Assembly: GCF_027924965.1 (NCBI RefSeq)
Contig: NZ_AP027056.1
Coordinates: 1,736,001-1,800,000 of the forward strand
DNA: 64,000 bases
DNA from: Limnohabitans sp. TEGF004
GTDB taxonomy: Bacteria > Pseudomonadota > Gammaproteobacteria > Burkholderiales > Burkholderiaceae_C
Direction of reading: 5' to 3'
The translations under genes were made by a program, and so were the position numbers. Under the pieces are notes generated by a model that was not told the origin of the DNA, made no database searches, and worked only from the letters and a program-made list of their open reading frames with translations. Position 1 is the first letter of the stretch. Every line of letters begins with the position of its first letter. Of this stretch, positions 1 through 10,404 are shown in pieces.

Positions 1-28
1 CCCCAACAGGGGGCCTCGGAGTCAAAAA

Positions 29-1924
29 TTGACTGAAATCATTACAACTTCCACTGAAACTGGTCCACCACCAGCAAGCGCATGGGTTCGCTTCTTACGA
101 ACCTATGGACCAACGCCTAACAACTTGACGATGTTTGACGAATACGTTGCAGGAGCGGTAGGAAGAGCAAAGGTTCAACCCATCACCCTCAGTGCGCCGA
201 TGCTAGAGCAAATGAAACAGCACATTGCCTCCGGTCGACCTGGCTCAATGCTGATTGCAGGGACTGCAGGGGATGGCAAAACATATCATTGCCGCGCACT
301 ATGGACCTCAATAGGAGGCAAGGAAAAAGACTGGGCAGATAAAGGCAATATTAAAGAGCATCGCCTTGCTGATGGGCGTTTAGCTGTTTTCATCAAAGAC
401 TTAAGCGAATTCAATGGCGAAGAAAGCGATGCACCACTAGCTAGACTTGAAAAATCAGTCCTTGGCGGCGACGATTCTGAAATAGTAATCATGGCGGCAA
501 ATCATGGCCAAGCTTTGGACCGGTTAAGAGATCTTGGACGTCGGCAAGGCCGCCCTCACCCACTTAGAAAACCGCTACAAGAATTCTTTTTACAAGCAGG
601 TGAAGCCCCTAATCGACTAGCCGTATTTGACTTGAGTCGCAATGCTGGCCGTCAAGCTCTTGAAGAAGTAGTTGCGGCAGTTGCAAATCACGTTGAATGG
701 AATAACTGCTCTACATGCACTCTCAAAGCTGATGGAAAAGTTTGTCCAATCTTTGAAAATCGTCAACGATTGTTAGGTCAAAGTGATGGTGGCCAATTCA
801 GCCAGCGGCTAGGCGACTTAGTAGAAATTGCTCGACTTAACGGTCTTCATATGCCCGTTCGAGATTTGTTGGCCTTGTGCGCCAACATGATCTTAGGACA
901 CAGAGAAGCTAAAGATGGTTTGATGTCATGTTCAGAAGTGTCGTGGATTCAAGAACAAGGTGTCATTGATCGTGCAAGCGTCTATGGCAATGCATTTGGA
1001 GCCAACTTACCAAGACGACGACTAGCAGATCGCCCTGTATTTAAAGCAATGGCAGCCTTTGGTGTCGGGAATGAAACTACTAATGGTGCAGATGGTTTAC
1101 TGGTCTATGGAAAGGATGACTCAAAACTCGCTCCATCATTCGCAAAGCTTGTAGGAAATGATCCTGTCTACGGCGCAAATGCACGACTTCTTAGCGCGCA
1201 GGATAAGTACTTAGAAGGAGAAGAAGCGGCACGAATTGAAGGTGGAGCATCCGATTTCATCAAGCTCTTAGAAGCTCAAAGACGACGACTCTTCTTCACA
1301 CTACCCAATGGCGAAGAAGGTTACCCCTATTGGTCAATGACAGTTTTCCGATTCGCAGGCGAATACCTAGAGATGCGGACCTCTCTATTGAATAAAAAAC
1401 CTGTTTCTGAACTTGTTCGAGGGCGACTAGTCAGAGGACTAAACAGAGTTATGACGGGTCTTTTGGTTGATAACGAAGATCGTATTTTTGTTGCTAGCTC
1501 AGGCGGATTTACCCAATCGAAAGTGAGTGTTCTCTGCGACACAGAAGCACCATCACGCCGACAAAACGGGATTGGACTCGCTATCAAACTTGATTCAATA
1601 ACAGATAGACCAACGTTAGACGTTGCCCTCTCTCCTGGAGCGGGAAATTCAGTGACATTCGATATAACACCTGTGAGGTTTGAGTTCTTGTCCAGAGTTG
1701 CTGATGGCGCTCTGCCGGGAAGTTTCTCCAATGAATGCTTAGAGGACATGCTAGCTTTCAAAGCAAAACTTCTTCGTAAAGCTGAATTGATACGAAACAA
1801 CAACGCACAAGACGATGACGAGGAGACGAGTGCTGACGAGGGATCAATCACCCTCAACTTTATTGACATTGAACAAGGTGGGCACGGATTTTCTCGTCCG
1901 ATCACCGTGAGGATTTCGGCATGA
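29..1924 (+). CDS. sspF: SspF/DptF-like restriction ATPase
   Basis: First gene of a three-gene set whose sizes (631, 509 and 1798 aa) and order match the DptFGH/SspFGH restriction modules paired with DNA phosphorothioation. A P-loop GTAGDGKT lies at residues 78-85, and a CxxC...C cluster around residues 227-239 could bind zinc. The start used is TTG at 29, with GGAG seven bases upstream, but the frame stays open to the window edge, so the true start may lie outside. The stop overlaps the next ATG (ATGA). Known for SspFGH: it damages DNA lacking phosphorothioate and blocks phage replication. The assignment rests on gene context and motifs. Confidence 0.7.
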   Translation: MTEIITTSTETGPPPASAWVRFLRTYGPTPNNLTMFDEYVAGAVGRAKVQPITLSAPMLEQMKQHIASGRPGSMLIAGTAGDGKTYHCRALWTSIGGKEKDWADKGNIKEHRLADGRLAVFIKDLSEFNGEESDAPLARLEKSVLGGDDSEIVIMAANHGQALDRLRDLGRRQGRPHPLRKPLQEFFLQAGEAPNRLAVFDLSRNAGRQALEEVVAAVANHVEWNNCSTCTLKADGKVCPIFENRQRLLGQSDGGQFSQRLGDLVEIARLNGLHMPVRDLLALCANMILGHREAKDGLMSCSEVSWIQEQGVIDRASVYGNAFGANLPRRRLADRPVFKAMAAFGVGNETTNGADGLLVYGKDDSKLAPSFAKLVGNDPVYGANARLLSAQDKYLEGEEAARIEGGASDFIKLLEAQRRRLFFTLPNGEEGYPYWSMTVFRFAGEYLEMRTSLLNKKPVSELVRGRLVRGLNRVMTGLLVDNEDRIFVASSGGFTQSKVSVLCDTEAPSRRQNGIGLAIKLDSITDRPTLDVALSPGAGNSVTFDITPVRFEFLSRVADGALPGSFSNECLEDMLAFKAKLLRKAELIRNNNAQDDDEETSADEGSITLNFIDIEQGGHGFSRPITVRISA

Positions 1925-3450
1925 GACAACGCATCGACAGTGTCGACTTCGCAGTAGACGAACACATTTGGGGACATCGTCTTTATGACGAACAACTACC
2001 CCATCTAACAGTTCTTGAATTTTTAGGAGTTCTTGGGTCGAACTTAGATTCCCCTTTAATTGCTAGTGCTACTTCGAAAGTTCGATACAGACCACAAAGG
2101 CAAATTCGATTGCGCGGATTGCTGTTCAACAACCCATTTGTTGAAGCCATAAGAGAACGATCAATTCCAGACGACGAAAAATGGCGTGAATGGAGCGCCC
2201 TTTTTGCGCAAGACGCAACAAAGCATGGCGACGAAGACATGAGCTATCTGCGCCAAGCCTTCTCGAACTTTGATCACTTTGCCAAAGCAATTGAACTTCT
2301 TCGATCATCAGCATTTGAAGCAAGAAGCAATAAGCGATGGAGTTCTAAATTTGTCTTTCCATTTGGCCCTGATGCTCTCTATGAGGATCTAAGGATTGAC
2401 CCAGGTTCAGTCAGCAATGACCGACGATTCTTTGCACGCACTGGCGAGCTTCTTTATCAGATGCTTAGTCGCGCAAAGCGAGGTCCTGAGTTGGGCGCGA
2501 TTCTTTCAAATCGTTTGTTTAACAAATCGGCTCCAATGAATCGACTTGTTCGAGCATTACAGGGCGAGCCACAGCTAGCCTCAGATGCTCGAGATACTGG
2601 TTATCTTCCACACGAAACTCATCCTCGCTTTGATCAATTGTGTGATGACTGGTTGGCAATCTTGGCCAAAGACATGCCAATCTATGACGCTCTAGAGCAC
2701 TTAATTACTTCTGCAGGTCTAAATTTACTTCTCTATTTCTTGGAGCAAGGAAAACAAGTTTCTGGCGATGATGATCCAGTTGAATTAATTTGTGAAATCG
2801 TTTCCAAAGAACGAACCAAAGTTCGAGCCTTATCTGGAGATTCCTATCAATTCAATCAAGGGATTTCACAAAAAGCTGTTCGAGCCGCAATCGAAAAAAT
2901 TCGACTCACCACCGAATGGGATGCAGCCGCGACATCAGACTACCCCGATGCCGAACGTGCAAAAGTAATGCGAGACTGGTTTCAATGGCCTGCAAGTGAG
3001 TCTGATGATGAAGCTGATTACTCACAAATGAGTGGAGACAAGCTCATTGAAACACTGGTCGATAAAGCGCTCTCGCGTCATGAACAACACGTTGGAAAAA
3101 TTCATGCTTCGTGGTCTCGAGCAATCGGATTAAGTTCACGCAGATTGTCTCGACGAACGAGGTATGCCCCGAATGACCGCCTTATCAAAACACTAGTCAT
3201 AACGATCGTTGATGATCGAATGCAGTTTGATGAATTTTTAACAGAAGCAAAGCGTCGTTATGGACTAGTCATCGGCGACGCTGAAGGAGCAAGATTGGTT
3301 GCGGATAAATTAGTTGATCAAGAGGCGCTTAGCGAAAACCGATCCAATCTAGAAACACGACTCGTTGGTCTTGGGTTGGTTCGAAGGCTATCTGACTCAT
3401 GTTCATTTGTTGAAAATCCATTTGGATTTAAAGGAGAAGAAAATTGCTGA
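1921..3450 (+). CDS. sspG: SspG/DptG-like restriction component
   Basis: A 509-residue protein with no motif I recognise by itself. It is called SspG/DptG-like because it sits between the P-loop protein and the large FtsK-like protein, as the middle gene does in DptFGH and SspFGH modules. It looks soluble, is rich in Arg, Glu and Asp, and shows no signal peptide. Its ATG overlaps the upstream stop (ATGA). Its last bases hold an AAGGAG ribosome site for the next gene, so the three proteins are probably made in fixed ratio. Its biochemical role in such complexes is not known to me. Confidence 0.6.
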   Translation: MRQRIDSVDFAVDEHIWGHRLYDEQLPHLTVLEFLGVLGSNLDSPLIASATSKVRYRPQRQIRLRGLLFNNPFVEAIRERSIPDDEKWREWSALFAQDATKHGDEDMSYLRQAFSNFDHFAKAIELLRSSAFEARSNKRWSSKFVFPFGPDALYEDLRIDPGSVSNDRRFFARTGELLYQMLSRAKRGPELGAILSNRLFNKSAPMNRLVRALQGEPQLASDARDTGYLPHETHPRFDQLCDDWLAILAKDMPIYDALEHLITSAGLNLLLYFLEQGKQVSGDDDPVELICEIVSKERTKVRALSGDSYQFNQGISQKAVRAAIEKIRLTTEWDAAATSDYPDAERAKVMRDWFQWPASESDDEADYSQMSGDKLIETLVDKALSRHEQHVGKIHASWSRAIGLSSRRLSRRTRYAPNDRLIKTLVITIVDDRMQFDEFLTEAKRRYGLVIGDAEGARLVADKLVDQEALSENRSNLETRLVGLGLVRRLSDSCSFVENPFGFKGEENC

Positions 3451-6400
3451 CCGATCGCATCATTGGGCGCGTCGGCGCTGACATTCTCGCGAAACGAATA
3501 AACGACGCTCGACAAGTTGACGGTGCAGCACAGGACTCCGCAGCCCTATTTCGACTTGACAAACTCTCTCCATCACAAATTGCCTCTGTTGCAAAGGCAG
3601 TTCAGGCAAATCACGCACTTTCAACACGTGTTGATTTGATGATTCCAGAATCCTTAGTTGAAGGACAAGGTCTTCCTGAGCATGTACTGATTCAACACAA
3701 TGCTGGATTTGTTCGAAACAATGCACAAACAAATAAAGAAGCAATCCTGACGGCAAATGGCAATGAGCATAATCTTGCAGACACTCTTGGGCACGTTACG
3801 GCTCTAGGCGCAAAAGAACTTCGAGCAAACGAAGATGTTTGGGTTGACGCAACGTTTCATGTTGCAGGGCTAACACCTGTCGTTGAAGATAAATTAGTTT
3901 TCAGAGCGGCACTGAAAGGATTAATTGCAGCTAATGAGCTTTCACTGATTCAACTTGGCGATTTTTGCTCGCACATTACAGAGGCAATGTCCTCGGCTCG
4001 AGGTTTACCAATCCGTGATGCCATTGGTTGGTCCTTGCCGAAAGTTGGATTACCTAGAGACACGTCTTTCTTTTCAAGTACCAGGACATACGGTAACGCT
4101 GCAAATCCATGGAAAAAAGCATTTGAAAAACTTTTCACTCATCGAGCACCACTACTACTAAGACTCCGCCCCAACGGTCAGCCTCTAGATCCAGATGAAA
4201 TGCGTCAGCGTCTGATTGACAATGCCGCAGACATTGCTGAATCAGCCCAAGCAGCATTAGAAGCTTTTATTAATGCCCCCCTAGGGGACAGTGAACCTGC
4301 AACCGAGATTGCAGAGTTCGAATGGGAAACCGATGGCATTTGCCACATCTTCGACAAGCCTAAAGAGCGCTTGCAAGGCCTGGCAGAGTCCACGCTTCGT
4401 TTTTTTGAGCATGATTGCGAAGACGCGGATGCACTTGATGAAAAGTGGAAACGTCATTTAGATGACCTAAAAGCACGCGAACGACGTTCCGAATGGAACG
4501 ATGACGACAAAGCATTCTTTGAACTTCATCGTCGCCATATTGAGCAATCTAAGCAACTACACGCTCGATGGGAAAAAGCCATATTCGGAAAAGCGATTGA
4601 ATGTCACGATTTCTTTGATGGATTCGCAAGCGTAGCTCACCACCTACTTGCAGGCACTGGTGATGTAACGGGAGAGCGAATCCTACGATTCACCGTAAAT
4701 AAAGGCCGTAAAGAATGGCGTGAACGCTTTAACTATGACGTTGGATCTTATTTTTCTGCGATGTACCGTGGACTAAAAGAACTCATGGGGGCAAGAGTTG
4801 AATGGCGCGTAGAGCGCATGGGCGCAGCAAACCTTCCCGATCCATTGTTTGAATATGAGAAGTTTTTTGCCAAAGAAAAAGAGCTTCGCGGTACTGTCAA
4901 ATCAGTTTCATCGCTTGCAAGAGCTGCCATCCAAATTAAATTTGATGTATCGCTTATTCAACGCAACGGTGATCAAGAAACCCTCGTAGACAAAACACAA
5001 CTTGTTTGGAGCTATCGCCCTGAGTCCATTGGTTTAGCAATGGTGTCTGATATGCGCAGATTACTGGAAAAAGGTGCAGTAGGTTGCACCGAAGTACCTC
5101 GTAGGCTTGTAAGCAAAAAAGGCGGTGTTCAAAGTGTTTCGCTGTTAGACACAGGAACTCTTGAGGCAACTTTCTCAAGAGATGCAGGATCCTTAGTCCC
5201 TCCTGCAAACAAATTGCGGAGTCTCCGAGCTGAAATTAAGGATCGAATTAAGGAACTTGCCTCTGAGGGGCGCTTGACTGACGAACAGCGTGTTGAATTA
5301 CGCACAGCTTGGGATACCTTCGAAGCCGACTACATAGCAGGCATGAAAGATTTTGTTGAAACAGGTCTTCAAGGTGAATCGGTTATGCGGCAAGCAGAAT
5401 CGTTCGCAACGCTTCTTAATGCACTTCTTGTTCATGCTCGTGGTGATGTTTGTCGCGCCAAACTTGTTTCCGAAGTTCTCACGATTGGAACAGCCCGAGT
5501 TTCTGGAGAACAACCATCTCTAATCATTCCACCTTGGCACCCAGAGCGAATGAAAGCTTTGGCAGTCAAGACCCGCCGCACAGCAGGTTTAGTTACGCAT
5601 CTACTCACTAGTGAAAACGTCCTCTTTGGCCATCGAGACATCTTTTTTAGGGAGTTTTCAGAAGAATTAGCACATCCGTACTATCCTGAAATTGCGGTCC
5701 TCATGCGCGGCAGTGCCCCAGTTTTAGTTTCAGAAACAAGCACTGTTAACGGCTACAGTCTTTTCGAACGCCCGGTCAAAGGAGAGGAAGACACGTTAAC
5801 AGACGTAGACCCTTCGTCTGCGGCTAAGCAAGCAAAAGATTTGCTGGAACGATATGTTGGACTACAGCCGCATGAAGCAACCAACCTAAGCGTTCTTCTT
5901 TATAACGCCGATGCAGCAGAACTTCCTTTATCAACAGTTCGTGAGCTAGCAGGACTTCAAACTGAAGACGATTTTCAGTGCAACGTATCAGTGCGCCATA
6001 GTGAGCCGTCTAAGCTGCGAAGAATTTATGCTGAGCTTGTAAACAAAGCAGGCGATGACCCTGAGCTGCCTGTTGTCAGTGAAACATCAGATAACTTTAT
6101 TTCAAAGCTTCGTATTGCAGTCACTCCAGCCGCCTCAACGCCTGCTCAAGGAGAAGGTGGCTTCAAGCCATTTGATATCGCTTTTCTGCATGATGTTGTT
6201 TCAAGGACTGCACAAGAAGAATGGCTGCCGATGGACTGGACTAATGATCGTCCAAGCCTAGAGCATGCCCCTTCAAGATGGTCATACAGAAGCGTCTCAG
6301 GAGAAAACGAACTCAAGTCCACAACCTTTTTGACTTGCCCATGGCAAACGGCCTCAGGTTGGGCTTACGTTGGCGCTGTCGCTGCTGTTGCAAGGCAAAC

Positions 6401-8840
6401 AGACGCCCCAGTTGGTTCTCGTTTTTTACCAGCTCGGCGCATTTCTCTTCAGCATGAAGCACTGGCAGCAACAATGGCTGATGCTCATTCATTAGCTGAA
6501 TGGGTTGCAACCTATGACGAATTGCTAGATAAGCGTCAGCTTCAACATAGCGGAGTAACAGTTGTTCGTTATCGAAGAGCGAACACTAACGGTCGAAACA
6601 TGATTGTCAGCTCGACTTCAGAGCTCCGACTTCTTAGTCTGCTTACAAGAAGACGCTTGAACGAACTGAGCCTCAATCTTTCTGCTGAACAAATTGATGA
6701 TGTGGCAGAAAAGGTGAAGAAAGACGCCCTACTTGTTTCAGGGGATATCGTCTTGAGAGCCGCAAAACGTGGCGTATCAGCAGGCGAAATGCTTGGGGTA
6801 GTGTTAAGTCGTCATTTAATAGCCGAAGAATTCTCTGCGCAAACAAATCCAGCTCGATCGTTTGGGGTCTACTTCCTTTTGGACGATTATGCTGACTGGC
6901 TGGCACAACGCGAGAGCCGTATTGCCGACATACTTGGTCTATGCGTAGAGGAAACTGACGCAGGGATATATCTGCGAATAGCAGTCGTTGAATCAAAGTA
7001 CGTATCCTCTGATGGTGCAGCAGAAGCGCGCCGCTCATCCAAAGCACAACTAATGGCTACGCTCTCAACATTTAGAGCTGCGTTATTTGGAGATCCAGGT
7101 CGACTTGATCGTGATGTTTGGCTATCAAGATTGGCCGATTTGCTAATTGATGCAGAGATACCGCCAGGACTCTCTGGCCTTTTAGAAAGAGCCAGAGCAA
7201 AGCTACGTGAGGGTGATATAGAAATTTCCCTTCAAGGCTATTCGCATGTATTTATACATTCGACCGACCCCACTCAATCAACATCTGCCTCAGAGCAGAT
7301 AAAAATTGATGAAACAGATGATGTCCAAGCTTGGCAAGAAGTCTTTGACAGACCCGAACTAAGAAAATTAGTTGAGGCTTACGCGGCAAACAGCAACACG
7401 GCTCAGGTCCGAGCAATTCTTGGTGGCTATGAACCTTGGAAAAACTCGACATTCAACCGGCCAGCCGCACGTGTAGCTTGGCATGCAATGCTAGAGCAAC
7501 TTGGCGATTCCGCCAGTTCTATTGGCGAATCTGAAGTTTCAACCACGCCCATTAAAGCTGATGTTGAGCAACCCACTATTTCAGAAGTTGATGCACAAGC
7601 ATCGAATGAGAAAAAATCAATTCAAACTTCTTTCCTCGAGATGGAAGACACCGCCTTGCATGGCATGGGCGAGCATCTAACTCAGCTAATTACATCTAAG
7701 CAAATTGCAACGACTGTGGCCGATGATGAACGTGACGCTTGGGCTCAAGAAGTCACTAAAAAGCTTAAAACAGCACTTAATGGTTATGGTCTCCAGGCCG
7801 CCATTCTTGGCACCCGTTTAACGCCAAATGGATGCCTTGTTCGACTAGCAGGTTCAGATAGGCTAAAAGTTGAAGACATCGAATCAAAGCGAACTCAACT
7901 ATTAACAACGCACGCCATAAATCTTGTCACCGTTCAACCTAAGCCTGGTGAAATCGTTGTCACGATTGCGGGAAGTAAACGACAAGCAGTATCTCTATGG
8001 GATCTATGGGCCAAACGGCAAGTGAACCGAAACGCTGCAGGTATCAACACATCTTTTGTGTTGGGCTTGCAAGAAGTTAATGGCGCACTCCTTTACTTAA
8101 ATCTCGGAAGTGAATTCGGGGGACTAGCATCCCATGAACCCCACTCTCTTGTTGCAGGTGCAACTGGCAGTGGGAAATCAGTTTTGATCCAAGCAGTTCT
8201 TCTAGACATTGCAGCAACAAACAAGAAAAATCTTGCTCAAATTGTTCTGATCGATCCCAAAATGGGAGTGGATTACTCTGCTCTTGAAGACTTACCGCAC
8301 ATGCGTGAACCGATTGTTACTACGCGCGAACGCTCCACTGAAGTGTTGGACTCACTCGTAGAGGAAATGGAAAATCGATACCGAGCATTTGCCCAGGCGC
8401 GAGCTCGTGACTTATCTACTTTCAACTCAAAGTCAGCTCCCGAAGACCGATTGCCTATGCTTTTTGTTGTTCACGATGAGTTTGCCGATTGGATGCTTGA
8501 CGATGGATACAAAGGCGCTGTAAGTGCAGCCGTACAACGATTAGGCGTAAAAGCGCGTGCTGCTGGAATTCATCTGATTTTCGCCGCTCAGCGTCCAGAT
8601 AAAGACGTTATGCCAATGCAACTTAGAGAGAACCTAGGAAACAGATTAATTTTGAAAGTTGCAAGTGAAGCCACATCCAAAATTGCACTTGATAGACCTG
8701 GGGCTGAAATGCTTCTTGGAAGAGGCCACATGGCAGCAAAACTAAACGGTGAGCAAGGTCTTGTTTTTTCACAGGCTCCTTTTTTAAGTGACGAAGAGAT
8801 CTCACTTGCAGTAAACGCAATTCGAGAGGACAACCAATGA
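3444..8840 (+). CDS. sspH: SspH/DptH-like FtsK/HerA-type DNA translocase
   Basis: Very large (1798 aa) protein with a long unrecognised N-terminal part and a C-terminal FtsK/HerA-type motor. The Walker A GATGSGKS is at residues 1572-1579, a Walker B-like stretch (LFVVHDEF) lies near 1673-1680, and it is followed by an IFAAQRP motif near 1711 that resembles the sensor region of FtsK ATPases. This matches the DptH layout: a long nuclease/recognition-sized region plus a DNA-pumping ATPase. The start is TTG at 3444 with AAGGAG seven bases before it, overlapping the sspG stop. The gene probably provides translocation and cleavage of DNA lacking phosphorothioate. Which part holds the nuclease cannot be seen. 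Confidence 0.7.
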   Translation: MLTDRIIGRVGADILAKRINDARQVDGAAQDSAALFRLDKLSPSQIASVAKAVQANHALSTRVDLMIPESLVEGQGLPEHVLIQHNAGFVRNNAQTNKEAILTANGNEHNLADTLGHVTALGAKELRANEDVWVDATFHVAGLTPVVEDKLVFRAALKGLIAANELSLIQLGDFCSHITEAMSSARGLPIRDAIGWSLPKVGLPRDTSFFSSTRTYGNAANPWKKAFEKLFTHRAPLLLRLRPNGQPLDPDEMRQRLIDNAADIAESAQAALEAFINAPLGDSEPATEIAEFEWETDGICHIFDKPKERLQGLAESTLRFFEHDCEDADALDEKWKRHLDDLKARERRSEWNDDDKAFFELHRRHIEQSKQLHARWEKAIFGKAIECHDFFDGFASVAHHLLAGTGDVTGERILRFTVNKGRKEWRERFNYDVGSYFSAMYRGLKELMGARVEWRVERMGAANLPDPLFEYEKFFAKEKELRGTVKSVSSLARAAIQIKFDVSLIQRNGDQETLVDKTQLVWSYRPESIGLAMVSDMRRLLEKGAVGCTEVPRRLVSKKGGVQSVSLLDTGTLEATFSRDAGSLVPPANKLRSLRAEIKDRIKELASEGRLTDEQRVELRTAWDTFEADYIAGMKDFVETGLQGESVMRQAESFATLLNALLVHARGDVCRAKLVSEVLTIGTARVSGEQPSLIIPPWHPERMKALAVKTRRTAGLVTHLLTSENVLFGHRDIFFREFSEELAHPYYPEIAVLMRGSAPVLVSETSTVNGYSLFERPVKGEEDTLTDVDPSSAAKQAKDLLERYVGLQPHEATNLSVLLYNADAAELPLSTVRELAGLQTEDDFQCNVSVRHSEPSKLRRIYAELVNKAGDDPELPVVSETSDNFISKLRIAVTPAASTPAQGEGGFKPFDIAFLHDVVSRTAQEEWLPMDWTNDRPSLEHAPSRWSYRSVSGENELKSTTFLTCPWQTASGWAYVGAVAAVARQTDAPVGSRFLPARRISLQHEALAATMADAHSLAEWVATYDELLDKRQLQHSGVTVVRYRRANTNGRNMIVSSTSELRLLSLLTRRRLNELSLNLSAEQIDDVAEKVKKDALLVSGDIVLRAAKRGVSAGEMLGVVLSRHLIAEEFSAQTNPARSFGVYFLLDDYADWLAQRESRIADILGLCVEETDAGIYLRIAVVESKYVSSDGAAEARRSSKAQLMATLSTFRAALFGDPGRLDRDVWLSRLADLLIDAEIPPGLSGLLERARAKLREGDIEISLQGYSHVFIHSTDPTQSTSASEQIKIDETDDVQAWQEVFDRPELRKLVEAYAANSNTAQVRAILGGYEPWKNSTFNRPAARVAWHAMLEQLGDSASSIGESEVSTTPIKADVEQPTISEVDAQASNEKKSIQTSFLEMEDTALHGMGEHLTQLITSKQIATTVADDERDAWAQEVTKKLKTALNGYGLQAAILGTRLTPNGCLVRLAGSDRLKVEDIESKRTQLLTTHAINLVTVQPKPGEIVVTIAGSKRQAVSLWDLWAKRQVNRNAAGINTSFVLGLQEVNGALLYLNLGSEFGGLASHEPHSLVAGATGSGKSVLIQAVLLDIAATNKKNLAQIVLIDPKMGVDYSALEDLPHMREPIVTTRERSTEVLDSLVEEMENRYRAFAQARARDLSTFNSKSAPEDRLPMLFVVHDEFADWMLDDGYKGAVSAAVQRLGVKARAAGIHLIFAAQRPDKDVMPMQLRENLGNRLILKVASEATSKIALDRPGAEMLLGRGHMAAKLNGEQGLVFSQAPFLSDEEISLAVNAIREDNQ

Positions 8841-9781
8841 AAGAAAACACTATCTTTTTAAAAGTTCTCCTCTGTTATTTCTTAGCTTTGGCACCTGTCA
8901 GCTATCTGCAGGCAAAGACAAGCCATCAAGATCAACCGCTTAAATTAGTTGAAACAAATCCGCACATAGACTCATCTTCTGCAGCACTTGATCTCCTTAA
9001 AAATCAGCTTGAAACGCAAAGAGATGACCACATATTGATAACGAAGAGACTTGATTTATTGGATAAAACACTTGCCCAATCTAGTGAGCGGGCGGACAAC
9101 ACCGCCTTTAGAACAAGTTGGATGAGTTTGGTAGGAATAGCATTTACTGTTGCTCTTGGATGGTTTGGTCTTCAGCACCAACACAAATTAAATGAATCGA
9201 AAGAACGAGCAGAAATCACCAATGCTTACATGGAGTGGACACTGAAGCAGGTTTCGGAATTTTACGGACCCCTTCGAGCACTACTAGGCCAATCAAATGC
9301 GATGTACCGACAAATGAATCATGTACTGATACATGCAGCCCCCGATATGTTCCGGTTTGAAAAAATGGATGGCCAAGACTTCGATAATTTGGTTTTTCAA
9401 ATTTTCAAGAATGGGCAATGGAGTCGCTTTAGAACAGTTAAAAATCTTGAAGACGTTTACAACAAAGGATTCAACGTTGAACCTTACTTTACAGATGTTG
9501 TAAACGTAGGCGAACAGATCGCAAATCTAATACGGGACAAAACAGGATATCTTCGGGCGGAAGACAAAGATTTGGTTGCAGTGCTTGGTGACTACTTGGC
9601 TCATTTTTCTGTCTTGAAGCGTCTTCATGAAGCTGGTGCGAAAAATGAAAAAATCAATGCGACCAAGGCCGATGAAAACGCCACATTCCCCATTCAGATG
9701 CAATCATTGGTTGATGATGGATTTCAAAAAATTAACGCACAAATCATTAATTGGCGCGACAAAGGACTCACCAAACTGTGA
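8837..9781 (+). CDS. membrane-anchored protein coupled to sspH
   Basis: A 314-residue protein not recognised as a named family. Residues about 7-26 form a hydrophobic signal/anchor ending in LQA. Residues about 30-92 look helical and coiled-coil prone. A second membrane segment is at about 95-112, followed by a 200-residue mostly helical soluble domain. Its ATG overlaps the sspH stop (ATGA), so it is co-translated with the restriction module. It is not part of the standard SspFGH set as I know it. It may be an accessory subunit tethering the complex to the membrane or an unrelated cargo gene; both are inference. Confidence 0.75.
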   Translation: MKENTIFLKVLLCYFLALAPVSYLQAKTSHQDQPLKLVETNPHIDSSSAALDLLKNQLETQRDDHILITKRLDLLDKTLAQSSERADNTAFRTSWMSLVGIAFTVALGWFGLQHQHKLNESKERAEITNAYMEWTLKQVSEFYGPLRALLGQSNAMYRQMNHVLIHAAPDMFRFEKMDGQDFDNLVFQIFKNGQWSRFRTVKNLEDVYNKGFNVEPYFTDVVNVGEQIANLIRDKTGYLRAEDKDLVAVLGDYLAHFSVLKRLHEAGAKNEKINATKADENATFPIQMQSLVDDGFQKINAQIINWRDKGLTKL

Positions 9782-10395
9782 ATGAATTTTCTCGTAGTGC
9801 AAAAAATACTGACGAAATGAATTTAGCCTATTACGAGGCTAATGCGCGCAACTATGCAGACATCACTCAATCAGCAAAAATCTCAAGCCTTCACGACAAA
9901 TTTCTAATCAACCTGCCTCATAAAGCCAAGGTGCTAGATGTTGGATGCGGAAGTGGTCGGGATTTAAAAGTTTTTAAAGATAGAGGACTCTTTGCAATCG
10001 GAATAGAACCGTCACATGCATTAGCTGAGATTGCTAGAAACCATTCTGGATGCGAAGTTACAGTTGAGAAAATTGAAAACATCAAATTTACAAATGCATT
10101 TGATGGCGTCTGGGCTTGTGCATCACTCTTACATTTACCCAAACAGAAATTCCCGCTAGCAATTCAAAAAATTTATGAATGTCTTCATGCTCACGGTTAT
10201 TTCTTCTTATCCATGCAGGCTGGATTCGGCGAGAGCACTAGTATCGACGGGAGGTTTTATTCGAGATATGAAGAAACCGAACTAGTTGATGTATTGAGGA
10301 AGTCTGGATTCTTCATTCAATCCACATGGCGAACCACAGACTCACTTGCAGGAAGGGCGTCTTTACAGTGGATCAACATAGTGGCACACAAATAA
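9778..10395 (+). CDS. class I SAM-dependent methyltransferase
   Basis: A 205-residue Rossmann methyltransferase. Motif I (VLDVGCGSG) is at residues 52-60, an acidic residue after the next strand (GIEP) follows, and a WACASLLHLP stretch fits motif IV of small-molecule or protein methyltransferases of the Methyltransf_11/25 type. There is no DNA-methylase DPPY/NPPY motif, so it is unlikely to modify DNA bases. The start chosen is GTG at 9778, overlapping the preceding stop (GTGA) with AAAGGA upstream; ATG at 9817 is an alternative. It is the last gene of the ssp restriction operon and ends 9 bp from the opposing sspD. Its target is unknown. Confidence 0.75.
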   Translation: MNEFSRSAKNTDEMNLAYYEANARNYADITQSAKISSLHDKFLINLPHKAKVLDVGCGSGRDLKVFKDRGLFAIGIEPSHALAEIARNHSGCEVTVEKIENIKFTNAFDGVWACASLLHLPKQKFPLAIQKIYECLHAHGYFFLSMQAGFGESTSIDGRFYSRYEETELVDVLRKSGFFIQSTWRTTDSLAGRASLQWINIVAHK

Positions 10396-10404
10396 TCACC
10401 AACG

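Noticed and set aside
1327..1995. 222-aa antisense frame inside sspF
   Set aside because: It lies opposite a well-supported gene, has no ribosome site, and shows a Ser-rich composition typical of a shadow frame.
29..8840. Assignment to a complete Dnd system (DndABCDE-FGH)
   Set aside because: DndD (SMC-like) and DndE are absent. The modification half is DUF4007 + ATPase + PP-loop protein, which is the Ssp arrangement.
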